Counted from the first letter of the stretch, positions 1 through 8,630 are shown. The stretch: DNA of 64,000 nucleotides from Microbacterium sp. Leaf288 (GCF_001422925.1 NZ_LMNI01000011.1:132114-196113), one strand, 5' to 3'. Translations and numbers: made by a program. Notes: generated from the letters alone by a model not told the origin.

Positions 1-1
1 G

Positions 2-325
2 AAGGTGCTCGTCTACGTCGTGAGCGGCTTCTGCTCGGGCCTCGCGGGTGTGCTGTTCACCTTCTACACGCTCTCGGGCTACCCGCTCACGGCGATCGGC
101 ACCGAGCTCGACGCGATCGCCGCGGTCGTGATCGGCGGCACGCTGCTCGCAGGCGGCTACGGCTTCGTGCTCGGATCGGTGCTCGGCGTGCTCGTGCTCG
201 GCATCATCCAGACGATCATCACGTTCGAGGGCACGCTGTCGTCGTGGTGGACGAAGATCTTCATCGGCGTCCTGCTCCTCGTGTTCATCGTGCTGCAGCG
301 CGTGCTGACGGCGCGACGGCGATGA
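2..325 (+). CDS. Sugar ABC transporter permease, C-terminal part
   Basis: This is the 3' end of a gene that starts before the window; the reading frame is open from base 2 to a TGA. The 107 visible residues hold about three membrane segments with the glycine-rich GGTLLAGGYG motif. This pattern is typical of the C-terminal half of RbsC/AraH/YjfF-type permeases (branched-chain amino acid/ribose permease superfamily), which carry monosaccharides inward with a periplasmic-type binding protein and a double ATPase. The protein ends in a short basic tail. A LacI regulator follows 95 bases downstream on the same strand, as is common for sugar ABC operons. The substrate cannot be told from this fragment; a YjfF-like galactofuranose/arabinofuranose carrier is one possibility. 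Confidence 0.85.
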   Translation, partial: KVLVYVVSGFCSGLAGVLFTFYTLSGYPLTAIGTELDAIAAVVIGGTLLAGGYGFVLGSVLGVLVLGIIQTIITFEGTLSSWWTKIFIGVLLLVFIVLQRVLTARRR

Positions 326-419
326 CTCGGGGCGTGGGACGCGCGCTGGGGCAATCGTCGGTCGGGATAATGGGGAGCGGGGCGGGCCACCACGTTCCCG
401 AGGGGAGCGGGCGCAGCAC

Positions 420-1436
420 GTGAGCGCGAACGGCGACCGGAACCGCGTCGCGACGATCTTCGACGTCGCGCGCCTGGCCGGTGTTTCGCACCAGACGGTG
501 TCGCGCGTCCTCAACGACCTGCCGAACGTGCGCCCCGCGACGCGCGAACGTGTCGAGAACGCGATCAAGCAGCTGCGCTACGTGCCCTCGCAGGCGGCGC
601 GGGCGCTGGTCACCAGGCGCTCACGCACGATCGGCCTCGTCGCCACGGGGCTGCCCGACTACGGGCCGTCGAGCGTCGTGCTCAACTTCAACGAGTCCGC
701 CCGCGACGCGGGGTACGCCGTCATCGCCACCAATCCCGCGGATGCCGCGGCCTCGACGCTGCGCTCCGCGACCGAGATGCTCATCCGGCAGAACGTCGAG
801 GCGATCGTGCTGCTCGCCGCCGAGCGCTCGGCGCTCGACGCGTTCGACGGCTGGGAGCTCGGGGTGCCGCTCGTCTCGATCGCGTCGGAGTCCCGCGGTC
901 GAGGCATCCGTGTCACGCTCGATCAGTACCAGGGCGCGCGCGCGGCCGTCTCGCACCTGCTCGAGCTGGGCCACCGGGACGTCGTGCACATCGCGGGCCC
1001 GGTGGGATCGATGGACGCCGAGGAACGGCTGCGCGGCTGGCGCGATCAGCTCGCGGAGGGGGGACTCATCGGGCGTGAAGCGCCGCGGGGGGATTGGTCC
1101 CCCGAGGCGGGGTTCCGCATCGGCACGGAGCTCGTGCGCGAGGGTGCGCCCGGCGCGGTGTTCGCCGCGAACGACCAGATGGCGCTCGGGCTGCTGCACG
1201 CGCTCGCCGACGCGGGGCTCGCCGTTCCCGGGGATGTGAGCGTCGTCGGGTTCGACGACATCCCCGAGGCCGCCCACTTCTCGCCGCCGCTCACCACCGC
1301 CCGGCAGGACTTCGTCGGCCTCGGTCGCGACGCGATGGCCGCGGTCCTGACCCAGCTGCAGGACGAGGAGGCGACGGCGCCGCCGCCCACCCGCGTGCCG
1401 CAGCTCATCGTGCGCGCGAGCACCCGCGCCGTCTGA
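420..1436 (+). CDS. LacI-family transcriptional regulator
   Basis: A 338-residue protein with the classic LacI layout. The N-terminal helix-turn-helix is at about residues 12-35 (IFDVARLAGVSHQTVSRVLN), followed by the hinge helix (PSQAARALV) and a periplasmic-binding-type sugar domain that ends with the VSVVGFDDIPEA pattern. The GTG start at 420 is preceded by GAGGGGAGCGG, a good ribosome binding site, and gives the normal family length. It probably represses the sugar ABC operon whose last gene ends just upstream. No clear palindromic operator is seen inside the 95-base gap, so its target may lie before the window. The gene is convergent with the MFS gene downstream. Confidence 0.93.
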   Translation: MSANGDRNRVATIFDVARLAGVSHQTVSRVLNDLPNVRPATRERVENAIKQLRYVPSQAARALVTRRSRTIGLVATGLPDYGPSSVVLNFNESARDAGYAVIATNPADAAASTLRSATEMLIRQNVEAIVLLAAERSALDAFDGWELGVPLVSIASESRGRGIRVTLDQYQGARAAVSHLLELGHRDVVHIAGPVGSMDAEERLRGWRDQLAEGGLIGREAPRGDWSPEAGFRIGTELVREGAPGAVFAANDQMALGLLHALADAGLAVPGDVSVVGFDDIPEAAHFSPPLTTARQDFVGLGRDAMAAVLTQLQDEEATAPPPTRVPQLIVRASTRAV

Positions 1437-1451
1437 GCGCGCCGCGGCTCG

Positions 1452-1569
1452 CTCGCGGCGCACTCGCGGCGCACTCGCGGCTCGCATCCTCATTTGAGGG
1501 AATGTGCCGGGATGCGGAGCGGAACGGCGGTGCGGACCCTCGTCTCGGCTCTCGTCCTCAGTTGAGGAC
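1452..1569. repeat. Intergenic tandem and inverted repeats between convergent genes
   Basis: The gap between the LacI and MFS genes has two and a half tandem copies of CTCGCGGCGCA (1452-1480). It also has two related small inverted repeats, CCTCATTTGAGG at 1488-1499 and GTCCTCAGTTGAGGAC at 1554-1569. Both share the CCTCA..TGAGG arms. The second could act as a short bidirectional terminator, though no T-run follows. Function unknown. Confidence 0.5.
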
Positions 1570-1582
1570 GGGAACGCGAATC

Positions 1583-2830
1583 TCAGTGGCGCGAGGCGAA
1601 CGCGTTCCAGACGCCCGCGCCCAGCACGACGGACGCGGCGAGCAGCGGCGCGACGAGTGCGGTGCCGGCTCCGGCGGCGTCGGCGACGAGACCGGTGAGA
1701 GCGGATGCTGCGGACTGGCCGACGACGATGGCAGAGCCGAGCATCGTCATCACGGTGGCGGAACGGCCCCGCGGGCTGAACGCGGCGGCGAGGCTGTACT
1801 GCGAGACGAGCGTGGGGCCGATGCCGACGCCGATCACGAGGAGGCAGATCGCGATCGCGCCGATGCTGCCGACGAACGGCAGTGCGATGGTGCCCGCGAC
1901 GAGGATCGACGCGAACGTCAGCCACCGCGCGCGCAGCGTGAAGCGCGCCGGGAACAGCGCCACGCCCAGGGCGAGGGCCGCCGAGCCGATGCCCATCGCG
2001 CCGTAGACGAGTCCGGCCTGCTCGGGCACGCCGCGTTCGGCCATGAAGGCCGTGAGCGAGGTGAGCATCGCTCCGAAGAACAGGCCCATGCCCAGCGCCC
2101 CCACGACCGGGGCGAGCACGCGCGGACGGAAGAGCTCGCGCACGGGCGCCTGCTCCGGCCGCGCGGCACCAGCGGCCGCAGTGGCGGTCTGCGCCGTAGG
2201 GTGCAGCGCGAACGCGCTCACGAAGACCAGGCCCAGCACGGCGGCGCCGATCACCGGCGCGGCGGGGTTGAGGGTGGTCGCGAGCAGGCCCACGATCACC
2301 GGGCCGAAGACGAACACGATCTCGTCCGCCGCGGACTCGTACGCCATCGCACCGTTCACGACGGGCGTCCGGCGCTCCTTCGGGTACGCCCGGCCGATGA
2401 TGCCGACGAGGCGGCTGCGGGAGAGCGGGGCGACCTGGGGCATGGTCGCGCCGATGAAGAATGCGACGGCGAGGAGCGCAGCATCCGGAACCGGCGCGAA
2501 AGCCAGCCACGCCATCGTCGCGAGCATCGCACTGTTCGCGGCGCCGGCGATCAGCAGCACACGGCGCTGGCCGAAGCGATCAGCTGCGGCTCCGAGCAGC
2601 GGGCCGACGAGGGCGGTGCCGAGGCCGGTCATGGCACTCGTCGCGCCGCCGAGCGCGAGCGAACCGCGCGCCGAGACGACGAGCGTCAGGATGCCGACCA
2701 CCATCATCGCGAACGGCAGGCGCGCGATCAGCGCGATGGGGAAGTACGCGTACCCCGCCTCGCGGATGAGGCTCGGGCGCCGGACGGCGGCGCGCGCAGC
2801 GGTGTCGGTCTCGACGAGTGTCGTGTGCAT
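1583..2830 (-). CDS. MFS transporter
   Basis: A 415-residue, strongly hydrophobic protein with about 12 predicted membrane helices. The loop between helices 2 and 3 has the major facilitator signature (GAAADRFGQRRVLL), so it is a proton-coupled transporter, most likely a drug or metabolite exporter. The ATG at 2830 is chosen because AGGAG lies 4 bases upstream; an in-frame ATG at 2845 lacks such a site. The DUF5937/ArsR-type regulator gene is the next gene upstream on the same strand. A sequence matching that regulator's own start-site palindrome lies 73-90 bases before this start codon, so it is probably controlled by that regulator. The substrate is not identifiable. Confidence 0.88.
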   Translation of the reverse strand: MHTTLVETDTAARAAVRRPSLIREAGYAYFPIALIARLPFAMMVVGILTLVVSARGSLALGGATSAMTGLGTALVGPLLGAAADRFGQRRVLLIAGAANSAMLATMAWLAFAPVPDAALLAVAFFIGATMPQVAPLSRSRLVGIIGRAYPKERRTPVVNGAMAYESAADEIVFVFGPVIVGLLATTLNPAAPVIGAAVLGLVFVSAFALHPTAQTATAAAGAARPEQAPVRELFRPRVLAPVVGALGMGLFFGAMLTSLTAFMAERGVPEQAGLVYGAMGIGSAALALGVALFPARFTLRARWLTFASILVAGTIALPFVGSIGAIAICLLVIGVGIGPTLVSQYSLAAAFSPRGRSATVMTMLGSAIVVGQSAASALTGLVADAAGAGTALVAPLLAASVVLGAGVWNAFASRH

Positions 2831-2902
2831 CTTGCTCCTGGACATGCGCCGGGGGTCGGCGGCTGTTGGTGCCGCCTTGTGCGCAGCCGGGAGCCGCAGA
2901 CA

Positions 2903-2920
2903 GGTAGATGCACATCGAAA
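2903..2920 (-). promoter_or_regulatory. Possible operator of the MFS gene
   Basis: On the minus strand this reads TTTCGATGTGCATCTACC. The first 13 bases agree with the palindrome over the neighbouring regulator's start codon at one mismatch (TTTCGATGTGGATC), but the right half-site is degraded. Placement upstream of the MFS gene fits repression by the adjacent DUF5937-type regulator. This is inference from sequence similarity only. Confidence 0.45.
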
Positions 2921-2990
2921 TGGGCACTGCCAGTCTACCGTGGCCCACCTGGGCAGGCCCTGGCCGGGCTCTGGGCCCCGACTTCTCAGG

Positions 2991-3060
2991 GTTTGGGGCG
3001 CGTTGCGCGCGTTCGGGGCGCACGTCGCGCGCCCCGAACGCGCAGCGCGCGCCCCGAACG
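2991..3060. repeat. GGGGCGC palindromic intergenic repeat, copy 1
   Basis: A run of TTTGGGGCGC and TTCGGGGCGC words is followed by two inverted copies (GCGCCCCGAA), so the RNA or single strand could form a long GC hairpin. A near-identical element lies at 21265-21335. This copy sits between the regulator gene (ends at 3074) and the MFS gene, so it might stop or process the transcript between them. Confidence 0.75.
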
Positions 3061-3073
3061 CCGGCCGACCCGG

Positions 3074-4063
3074 TCAGAGCACGGCGCCGACCATCGCCTC
3101 GCCGAGCGGGGTGCGCCGGTGCAGCACCCGGGCGCCGTCGCGTGTGCTCGCGAGCAGGCCCGCGTCACGGAGCACGGTGAGGTGGTGCGAGGCCGTCGAG
3201 ATCGCCAAGGCGGTGTCGCGCGCGACCTGCGAGGTGGTGCGCGGTTCGTGCGCGTCGAGGAGGATGCGCGCGCGGGCGGGGCCGAGCAGCGCGCCGAGCG
3301 CCGACGCCGCATCCGCTGGATCGCGCGCCCACGTCGCCGTCACGCCCTGCGCCGGGTAGAACAGCGTCGGCTGCGCGGGCGGTTCGGTGAGGACGAAGCA
3401 TCCCGTGGCACCCATCACCGACGGCACGAGCACCAGGCCGCTGCCGCGGCAGTCGACCACTTCGCTCCAGATGCGCATCGTGACGCGCACGGCTCCGTCC
3501 GACCATGCGACGCGGTCGTGCAGGCCCTGGATCATCGCGCCGATGCCGCTCTCGGCGATGCGTCGCGAGCGCACGGCGATGTCGGCGCGGAGCAGCCGCT
3601 CGAGCTGCGTCCACACCGGCGCGATGCCGGAGTTCCACACCGACAGCCACGCCTCGGCGATCATCGCCCGGGCGCGGTCGGGCTGCTCGAGCATCCGCTG
3701 CACCGCTGCACGGCGTGCGCCGTCCGTGCGGACCAGCACCTTGGTCATGTCGACCTGGAAGCGCTCGTCGTCGATATCGCGCAGGCGCGCGGCCTCGGCC
3801 TCCGGCGTGAGCTCCCACGTCGGAGTGGTGGTGAGGAAGTCGGGGAAGTAGCCCTCGTCGCGGATCAGCAGCGCGAGCACCTCGAAGTCGTCGCGCGGGA
3901 TGGCACCGCGGGTCGCCCGCATCCATCCCCATTGCAGCGGGTACTCGTCGGGCCGGAGGCTCGCGCGCACCGCGTGGCACAGCTCGTGGCCGGGCGAGAT
4001 CCCGAAACGGATCGCCGTGAGGTCGTCCGGCGCGAGCTGGAAGTCGACGAACTTTCGATCCAC
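3074..4063 (-). CDS. DUF5937/ArsR-type winged-helix regulator
   Basis: A 329-residue protein with a large N-terminal effector region (about 1-235) and a C-terminal ArsR-like winged helix (about 245-320). The helix-turn-helix is visible as ISTASHHLTVLRDAGLL. This architecture matches the DUF5937 plus HTH family, which often sits next to MFS exporters, as here. The open frame runs far upstream, but the GTG at 4063 is chosen. It gives the usual family beginning (DRKFVDFQLAPDDL), and a -10-like TATAGT lies exactly 6 bases upstream, indicating a leaderless transcript. A perfect inverted repeat covers this start codon, which points to autorepression. The ligand is unknown. Confidence 0.85.
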   Translation of the reverse strand: MDRKFVDFQLAPDDLTAIRFGISPGHELCHAVRASLRPDEYPLQWGWMRATRGAIPRDDFEVLALLIRDEGYFPDFLTTTPTWELTPEAEAARLRDIDDERFQVDMTKVLVRTDGARRAAVQRMLEQPDRARAMIAEAWLSVWNSGIAPVWTQLERLLRADIAVRSRRIAESGIGAMIQGLHDRVAWSDGAVRVTMRIWSEVVDCRGSGLVLVPSVMGATGCFVLTEPPAQPTLFYPAQGVTATWARDPADAASALGALLGPARARILLDAHEPRTTSQVARDTALAISTASHHLTVLRDAGLLASTRDGARVLHRRTPLGEAMVGAVL

Positions 4064-4070
4064 ATCGAAA
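4053..4070 (-). promoter_or_regulatory. Autoregulatory operator over the start codon
   Basis: The minus strand reads TTTCGAT-GTGG-ATCGAAA, a perfect 7-bp inverted repeat with a 4-base centre. It starts directly at the end of the -10 box and includes the GTG start codon. A repressor bound here would block both the start of transcription and open-complex formation. The left half and centre recur upstream of the MFS gene. Confidence 0.65.
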
Positions 4071-4075
4071 CTATA
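4070..4075 (-). promoter_or_regulatory. -10 box of a leaderless promoter
   Basis: TATAGT on the minus strand ends 6 bases before the GTG start at 4063, so transcription should begin at or next to the start codon. It lies inside ACTATAGGGT; the plus strand also reads TATAGG here and might serve the divergent cupin gene. Confidence 0.6.
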
Positions 4076-4135
4076 GGGTCCGCAGGTGCCGACGACGAGG
4101 GTGGGACCACACAGACCTACAGGACGGAGCACTCC

Positions 4136-4522
4136 ATGAGCATCGCGATCCCTGACATCGTCCCTGCCGCCGACACCCGCGTTGGCACAGGGACGTTGCG
4201 CCGCTTCATCGGCGCCGAGCACGCCGCCGGCGTGTCGTACTTCTTCGTCGACAACGAGCCGGGGCAGGGGCCCGACATCCACCGTCATCCGTACCCCGAG
4301 ACGTGGGTGCTGCTCGAGGGCGAGGCGCGCATCACCATCGACGGCGACGTGCTTCACGCCGTCGCCGGTGACACCGCCACGGCACCAGCCGGCGCGTGGC
4401 ACGGCTTCAAGAACTGCGGCACCGGGCGGCTGCGGGTGCTGTGCATCCACGCCTCCGACCGCATCATCCAGGAGTGGCAGGATGCTCCTGGAGTGCTCGA
4501 CATCCCGTCCACCGGCAACTGA
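4136..4522 (+). CDS. Cupin-domain protein
   Basis: A 128-residue single-domain beta-barrel protein. Cupin motif 1 appears as DIHRHPYPETWVLLEGEARI, with His-x-His and the downstream Glu as metal ligands. Motif 2 appears near TAPAGAWHGFKNCG with the remaining His. Small cupins of this kind bind a metal and act as dioxygenases, isomerases or sensors; the substrate is not evident. The ATG at 4136 follows AGGACGGAG. It is divergent from the DUF5937-type regulator (72 bases between starts) and may share its control. The DUF4287 gene follows after 11 bases, probably in the same operon. Confidence 0.85.
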   Translation: MSIAIPDIVPAADTRVGTGTLRRFIGAEHAAGVSYFFVDNEPGQGPDIHRHPYPETWVLLEGEARITIDGDVLHAVAGDTATAPAGAWHGFKNCGTGRLRVLCIHASDRIIQEWQDAPGVLDIPSTGN

Positions 4523-4533
4523 GGAGATCACAC

Positions 4534-4824
4534 ATGTCGTTCCAGGCATACCTCGACAACATCGAGTCGAAGACCGGCCTCACGCCGCGCCAGCTCATCG
4601 AGAAGGCCCACGAGAAGGGCTTCGACGAGACGACGAAGGCGACGCCGATCGTCGAGTGGCTCGCCGCCGACTACGGCCTCGGCCGCGGCCACGCGATGGC
4701 GATCGTGCACGTCATCACCAAGGGTCCGCAGATCAGCGACAAGCACGTAGGCACCGACACCACCCACTCCGACCCGTCGAACACGCTGTGGCTCGACGGC
4801 AAGGCGACGAACCCCAACTCCTGA
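4534..4824 (+). CDS. DUF4287 domain protein
   Basis: A 96-residue soluble protein. The first 70 residues (SFQAYLDNIESKTGLTPRQL onward, with GLGRGHAMAIVHV) match the DUF4287 family, a small helical domain common in actinobacteria and of unknown function. The tail is short and polar. The ATG has GAGGAG 7 bases upstream and lies 11 bases behind the cupin stop codon, so the two are likely co-transcribed. The convergent GH127 gene ends 1 base after this stop. Confidence 0.85.
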   Translation: MSFQAYLDNIESKTGLTPRQLIEKAHEKGFDETTKATPIVEWLAADYGLGRGHAMAIVHVITKGPQISDKHVGTDTTHSDPSNTLWLDGKATNPNS

Positions 4825-4825
4825 G

Positions 4826-6766
4826 TCAGGTCGCGGCCGGGATCCACACCCGCATCGTGGAGGGGCCGCGTTCGGCCCACTCGTGATACGGCACCAGCGG
4901 GACCTGAACGGATGCTGCGCCCCCGGGCTCGTCGCCGGGCTCGCCGTACGGCCAGCAGGCGTCGCTCTCGCCGTGTCGCACGACGTCGATCCACACGCGG
5001 CCGTCGCGCTCGACGGGCGCGGCGCCGGGTGCGAGTGCGACCTGGGCCACGTCGTCGACGCCGGCGACGGCGAGGTCCACCGATTCGAGGGCGAACACCT
5101 CCGGGCCGCGCTCGATGACGAGGCATCCGCGCACGGCGTCGATGCGCTCGTCGGGAGCGGTCAGCCGGGGTGCCATGGGGAGGTCGAGCTCGACCACGTC
5201 TCCCGCCCGGAAGGCCCGTCGTGCCTCGACGGCACCGGGCGCGGCGTCCGACTCGGCGGCGACCTCGCCGCTCGAGGAAACGACCCGCAGGCGCGCGCCT
5301 CCGGCCCACGCGGGCACGCGGAGCGTGAGCGTCCATTCGGCGTCGGGCGCGGCATCCGTCACGATCACCCGGACAAGCCCCGACGCCGGGTAGTCGGTCT
5401 CGACGTCGAACGCGATCACGCGGCCGTCGGGCAGCGTCGTCCGCACTGATGCCGGCGCGTACTGCTGAAGCTGCACGCCCTCGCCGTCGGCGGTCGCGAC
5501 GTACGCGTCGAGGCTCGCGAGCGTGCGCGCGACGTTCGGCGGGCAGCACGACACCTCGAACCACGGCGCGCGCAGCGACGACGAGGCGCGCGGCGACGTC
5601 GTGTCGGGGTCGGCGGGGATGCCCGGCACGCGCTGGTGCAGCGTGTTCGCGTAGAAGAACGCCCGGCCGTCGGGTGCGGGCGAGGTGGCGACGACGTTGT
5701 AGAGCGTGCGCTCGATGAGATCGGCGTGGCGGGGGTCTGCCCCGGCCAGCAGCAGTCGCCACGAGAACATGATCGATCCGACGCCCGCACAGGTCTCGGA
5801 GTACGCGCGGTCGGCGGGCAGCTCCCAGTCCTCACCGAACGCCTCGTCCTGGTGGTGGGAGCCCTGGCCGCCCGTGATGTAGGTGCGGCGTGCGACGGTG
5901 CGGTCCCACTGGCCGCGCAGCGCTTCGAGCAGCCGGTCGTCGCCGGTGTCGATCGCGACGTCGGCGGCGCCGGCTGCGAGGTAGTTCGCCCGCACGGCGT
6001 GGCCCCGCAGCGCCTCGGCGTCTCGGACCGGGATATCGTCCTGGTAGTACTTGCGGCCCCACTCGATGTCGCGGAGGGTCCCGCGGCCGTGCCGCTCGAC
6101 GAACAGCCGCGCCTGCTCGAGGTAGCGGTCGTCGCCCGTGACGCGGGCGAGTTCGGCGAGGCCGACCTCGACGACCGCGTGGCCGCAGATCGCGTCGCGC
6201 CCGTCGGCGCCGAACTCGCGGCACACCATGTCGGCGGCACGCCGCGCCACCTCGAGCAGCCCGTCGTCGGCATGGGGGCGGGTGCGTGCCCGCGCCACCG
6301 CCGCCTGGAAGAGGTGGCCGAGGCAGTACAGTTCGTGGCCCCACTCCAGATCGGACCACCGTGCGCCCTGACCCGGGCGGCCGAACCTGGTGTTGAGATA
6401 GCCGTCCGGCTCCTGGGCCGCGGACACCCGCGACACGACCTCGCGGAAACGCTGCTCGAGCTCGGGGGAGCCCGTGCGACCGATCTCCCAGGCGAGGCCC
6501 TCGAGGTACTTGTAGACCTCGGAGTCCGAGAACTCGCGGCCGCGGCGCCCCTCGGGCAGCCCGCCCGAGACGGCCAGGTCGAAGTTCGGCAGCCAGCCCT
6601 CCGACTCGAGTCGTGCGCCGATGTGGGCTAACGTGCCCGCCGCGTTGACCGCCTGGCGGTCACCCCAGAAGCCGCCGGTGATGCGGACCTCGTTCTGGCC
6701 CAGCGGGCGCAGGCGTCCCCTCGACGGGGCGACGGGCGCCTGAGGTGCGGTGGTGGTGATCTGCAT
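4826..6766 (-). CDS. GH127 beta-L-arabinofuranosidase
   Basis: A 646-residue cytoplasmic enzyme with no signal peptide. It matches the GH127 (old DUF1680) family, whose characterised member HypBA1 splits beta-L-arabinofuranosyl bonds using a zinc-bound cysteine nucleophile. The expected zinc ligands are visible: Glu and Cys in SETCAG near residues 322-325, and the adjacent Cys pair in SCCPPN near 405-407, of which the first would be the nucleophile. It is the last gene of the sugar importer operon. Two ATGs compete. The one at 6772 overlaps the permease stop (ATGA), but the one at 6766 has AAGGG at proper spacing and is preferred. It probably trims imported arabinose oligosaccharides and feeds araA/B/D. 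Confidence 0.93.
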   Translation of the reverse strand: MQITTTAPQAPVAPSRGRLRPLGQNEVRITGGFWGDRQAVNAAGTLAHIGARLESEGWLPNFDLAVSGGLPEGRRGREFSDSEVYKYLEGLAWEIGRTGSPELEQRFREVVSRVSAAQEPDGYLNTRFGRPGQGARWSDLEWGHELYCLGHLFQAAVARARTRPHADDGLLEVARRAADMVCREFGADGRDAICGHAVVEVGLAELARVTGDDRYLEQARLFVERHGRGTLRDIEWGRKYYQDDIPVRDAEALRGHAVRANYLAAGAADVAIDTGDDRLLEALRGQWDRTVARRTYITGGQGSHHQDEAFGEDWELPADRAYSETCAGVGSIMFSWRLLLAGADPRHADLIERTLYNVVATSPAPDGRAFFYANTLHQRVPGIPADPDTTSPRASSSLRAPWFEVSCCPPNVARTLASLDAYVATADGEGVQLQQYAPASVRTTLPDGRVIAFDVETDYPASGLVRVIVTDAAPDAEWTLTLRVPAWAGGARLRVVSSSGEVAAESDAAPGAVEARRAFRAGDVVELDLPMAPRLTAPDERIDAVRGCLVIERGPEVFALESVDLAVAGVDDVAQVALAPGAAPVERDGRVWIDVVRHGESDACWPYGEPGDEPGGAASVQVPLVPYHEWAERGPSTMRVWIPAAT

Positions 6767-6768
6767 GG

Positions 6769-7662
6769 TCATCCCTTGAAGGCTCCCGACATGAATCCGC
6801 GGACGTAGTGGCGCTGGAGCACCAGGAACAGGACGACGCACGGCAGCGCGAGCACGACGACGCCTGCTTCCGTCGCGCCGTAGTCGACGACGCCCATCAC
6901 CTGACCCCGGAGGTTCGCGACTGCCAGTGGCAGCGTCATCCGGTTCGTGTCGTTGATGAGGATGAGGGGTGCGATGAAGTCGTTCCAGGCCGTGAGGAAG
7001 GCGAACAGGCCGACGGTGATGAGTCCGGGCTTGACCGCCGGAAGCAGCACCCGCCACAGCGCCGAGAAGCTGTTGCAGCCGTCGACGAGGGCGGCCTCGT
7101 CCATCTCGCGCGGGATCGACTCGAACGAGATGCGCATCATGAACATCGAGAACGGCAGCTGGAACATCGTGAGCACCAGCGCTACGCCTACCAGCGAGTT
7201 GTTGAGGCCGATCGCGTTGAGGATCACGTACAGCGGGATGAGCAGCGTCGCGTACGGCACCATCAGGATCGCGAGCACGAGCAGGAACAGCAGGTTCTTG
7301 CCGGGGAACGAGAACCGCGCGAACGCGTAGCCGCCGAGGAACGACGTGATGAGTGTCAGCACGACGGTGAGCAGCGACACGAACAGCGAGTTGCCGAGGT
7401 AGACCCAGATGCCCGCCTGGAAGTTCGCGAGCGAGACGTAGTTGCCGAAGCCCCAGCCCTCTGTCTGCGCGGAGCCGGCCTGCGGGCTGAACGACGAGAC
7501 GGTCGTCCACACCAGCGGGTAGAGGAAGATGATCGCGAGCGCGCCGGTGAAGACGGCATAAGGGATGCCGAGCACCCGGCGTCCGGCGCCGTGATGAGCG
7601 CGCGTCGGCCGATGGTCGGGAGCGACGATCGTGCGGGTCGAGGTGGTGTCGGTGAGGGCCAT
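6769..7662 (-). CDS. Sugar ABC transporter permease, MalG type
   Basis: A 297-residue inner-membrane protein with six predicted helices. The conserved cytoplasmic EAA loop is visible as REMDEAALVDGCNSFSALWR, which contacts the ATPase. A long N-terminal cytosolic tail rich in Thr and Arg precedes the first helix. It is the second permease of the importer, directly behind the MalF-type permease (1 base apart) and overlapping the GH127 start region. No ATP-binding subunit is encoded in the operon, so a shared MsiK/UgpC-type ATPase elsewhere is expected, as is usual for this transporter class in actinobacteria. Confidence 0.93.
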   Translation of the reverse strand: MALTDTTSTRTIVAPDHRPTRAHHGAGRRVLGIPYAVFTGALAIIFLYPLVWTTVSSFSPQAGSAQTEGWGFGNYVSLANFQAGIWVYLGNSLFVSLLTVVLTLITSFLGGYAFARFSFPGKNLLFLLVLAILMVPYATLLIPLYVILNAIGLNNSLVGVALVLTMFQLPFSMFMMRISFESIPREMDEAALVDGCNSFSALWRVLLPAVKPGLITVGLFAFLTAWNDFIAPLILINDTNRMTLPLAVANLRGQVMGVVDYGATEAGVVVLALPCVVLFLVLQRHYVRGFMSGAFKG

Positions 7663-7663
7663 G

Positions 7664-8587
7664 TCACGCCTCCTCAGGCTTGCGGAACGCCCGCAGCTGG
7701 ATCACGTTGATGACGATGAGCGCCAGGAGCACGATGACCGACAGAGCGGCGGCGATGCCGAGGTCGTTGCGGCCCTGGAAGGCGACGTTGTAGATGAGCT
7801 GCACGATGGTCATGGTGCTGTTGTCGGGTCCGCCCTTTGTCAGGATGTAGAACTGGTCGAACGCCAGCAGCGACCCCGTCACGCAGAGCACGATCGTGAG
7901 CGCGAAGGTGGGACGCAGCAGCGGGACCGTGATGTGCCGGAAGGTCTGCCAGCGTGAGGCGCCGTCGATGCGCGCGGCCTCGAAGACGTCGTCGGGGATG
8001 CCCTGGAGGCCGACGAGCATCAGGAGCATGTAGAACCCCGCGTAGCGCCACACGATGAGGAACACCGTCGACCACAGCGCACCCTCGGGCGTGCCCAGGA
8101 AGGTGAATCCCCACTTCTGCATGAGATCGGCGAACGGCCCGGCGAACGGGGAGTACAGCACATAGAAGAGGAGGGATGCCGAGGCCAGGCCCAGTGCGCT
8201 GGGGATGAGGAACGACGTGCGGAGGAAGCCCTTCCACGCCGTGGACTCCTGGACGAGCATGGCGAGTCCGAGTCCGAGGCCGATGAGGAGCACGGTCGTG
8301 ATGATCGTGTACTTCAGCGTGAACCAGATCGAGTCCCAGAACAGCCGCAGGTCGACGGCCTCGGTGTAGTTCTGCGGGAAGTTCCAGCCCTGGTTCCCGC
8401 GCAGCAGCGGCCAGTCCGACCCCGACATCTGCAGCACGAGCAGCAGCGGTATGAGGAACAGGGCGGCCACGAACAGCGCCGTCGGCAGGGCGTAGAGCCA
8501 ACCCTGCAGTGGGCCGCCGAGGGCCGACCGGCTCGGGCGGTTCTTGCGCGGTGCTCTCGCTCGGCGCGCAACGGTGGAGAAGGCCAC
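7664..8587 (-). CDS. Sugar ABC transporter permease, MalF type
   Basis: A 307-residue membrane protein with six predicted helices and an EAA loop (IPDDVFEAARIDGASRWQTF) typical of oligosaccharide CUT1 importers. The basic N-terminus (RRARAPRKNRPSR) keeps the first end in the cytosol. It pairs with the MalG-type permease downstream and with the binding lipoprotein upstream. A perfect 16-bp hairpin lies between the binding-protein gene and this gene, which would lower permease expression relative to the binding protein. The ATG at 8587 follows CGAAGGAGCG. Confidence 0.93.
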   Translation of the reverse strand: MAFSTVARRARAPRKNRPSRSALGGPLQGWLYALPTALFVAALFLIPLLLVLQMSGSDWPLLRGNQGWNFPQNYTEAVDLRLFWDSIWFTLKYTIITTVLLIGLGLGLAMLVQESTAWKGFLRTSFLIPSALGLASASLLFYVLYSPFAGPFADLMQKWGFTFLGTPEGALWSTVFLIVWRYAGFYMLLMLVGLQGIPDDVFEAARIDGASRWQTFRHITVPLLRPTFALTIVLCVTGSLLAFDQFYILTKGGPDNSTMTIVQLIYNVAFQGRNDLGIAAALSVIVLLALIVINVIQLRAFRKPEEA

Positions 8588-8630
8588 GTCGCTCCTTCGG
8601 GTGGGGAATGCGGGAGGGGAGGGAGAAGAA

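Noticed and set aside
1452..1480. Tandem CTCGCGGCGCA units as a CRISPR-like array
   Set aside because: The units are 11 bp and directly adjacent without spacers, and there are no cas genes. It is a short tandem repeat.
1094..4135. Plus-strand open frame running into the cupin gene
   Set aside because: Only the part from 4136 has cupin motifs and a start signal. The rest is antisense to real genes and of shadow composition.
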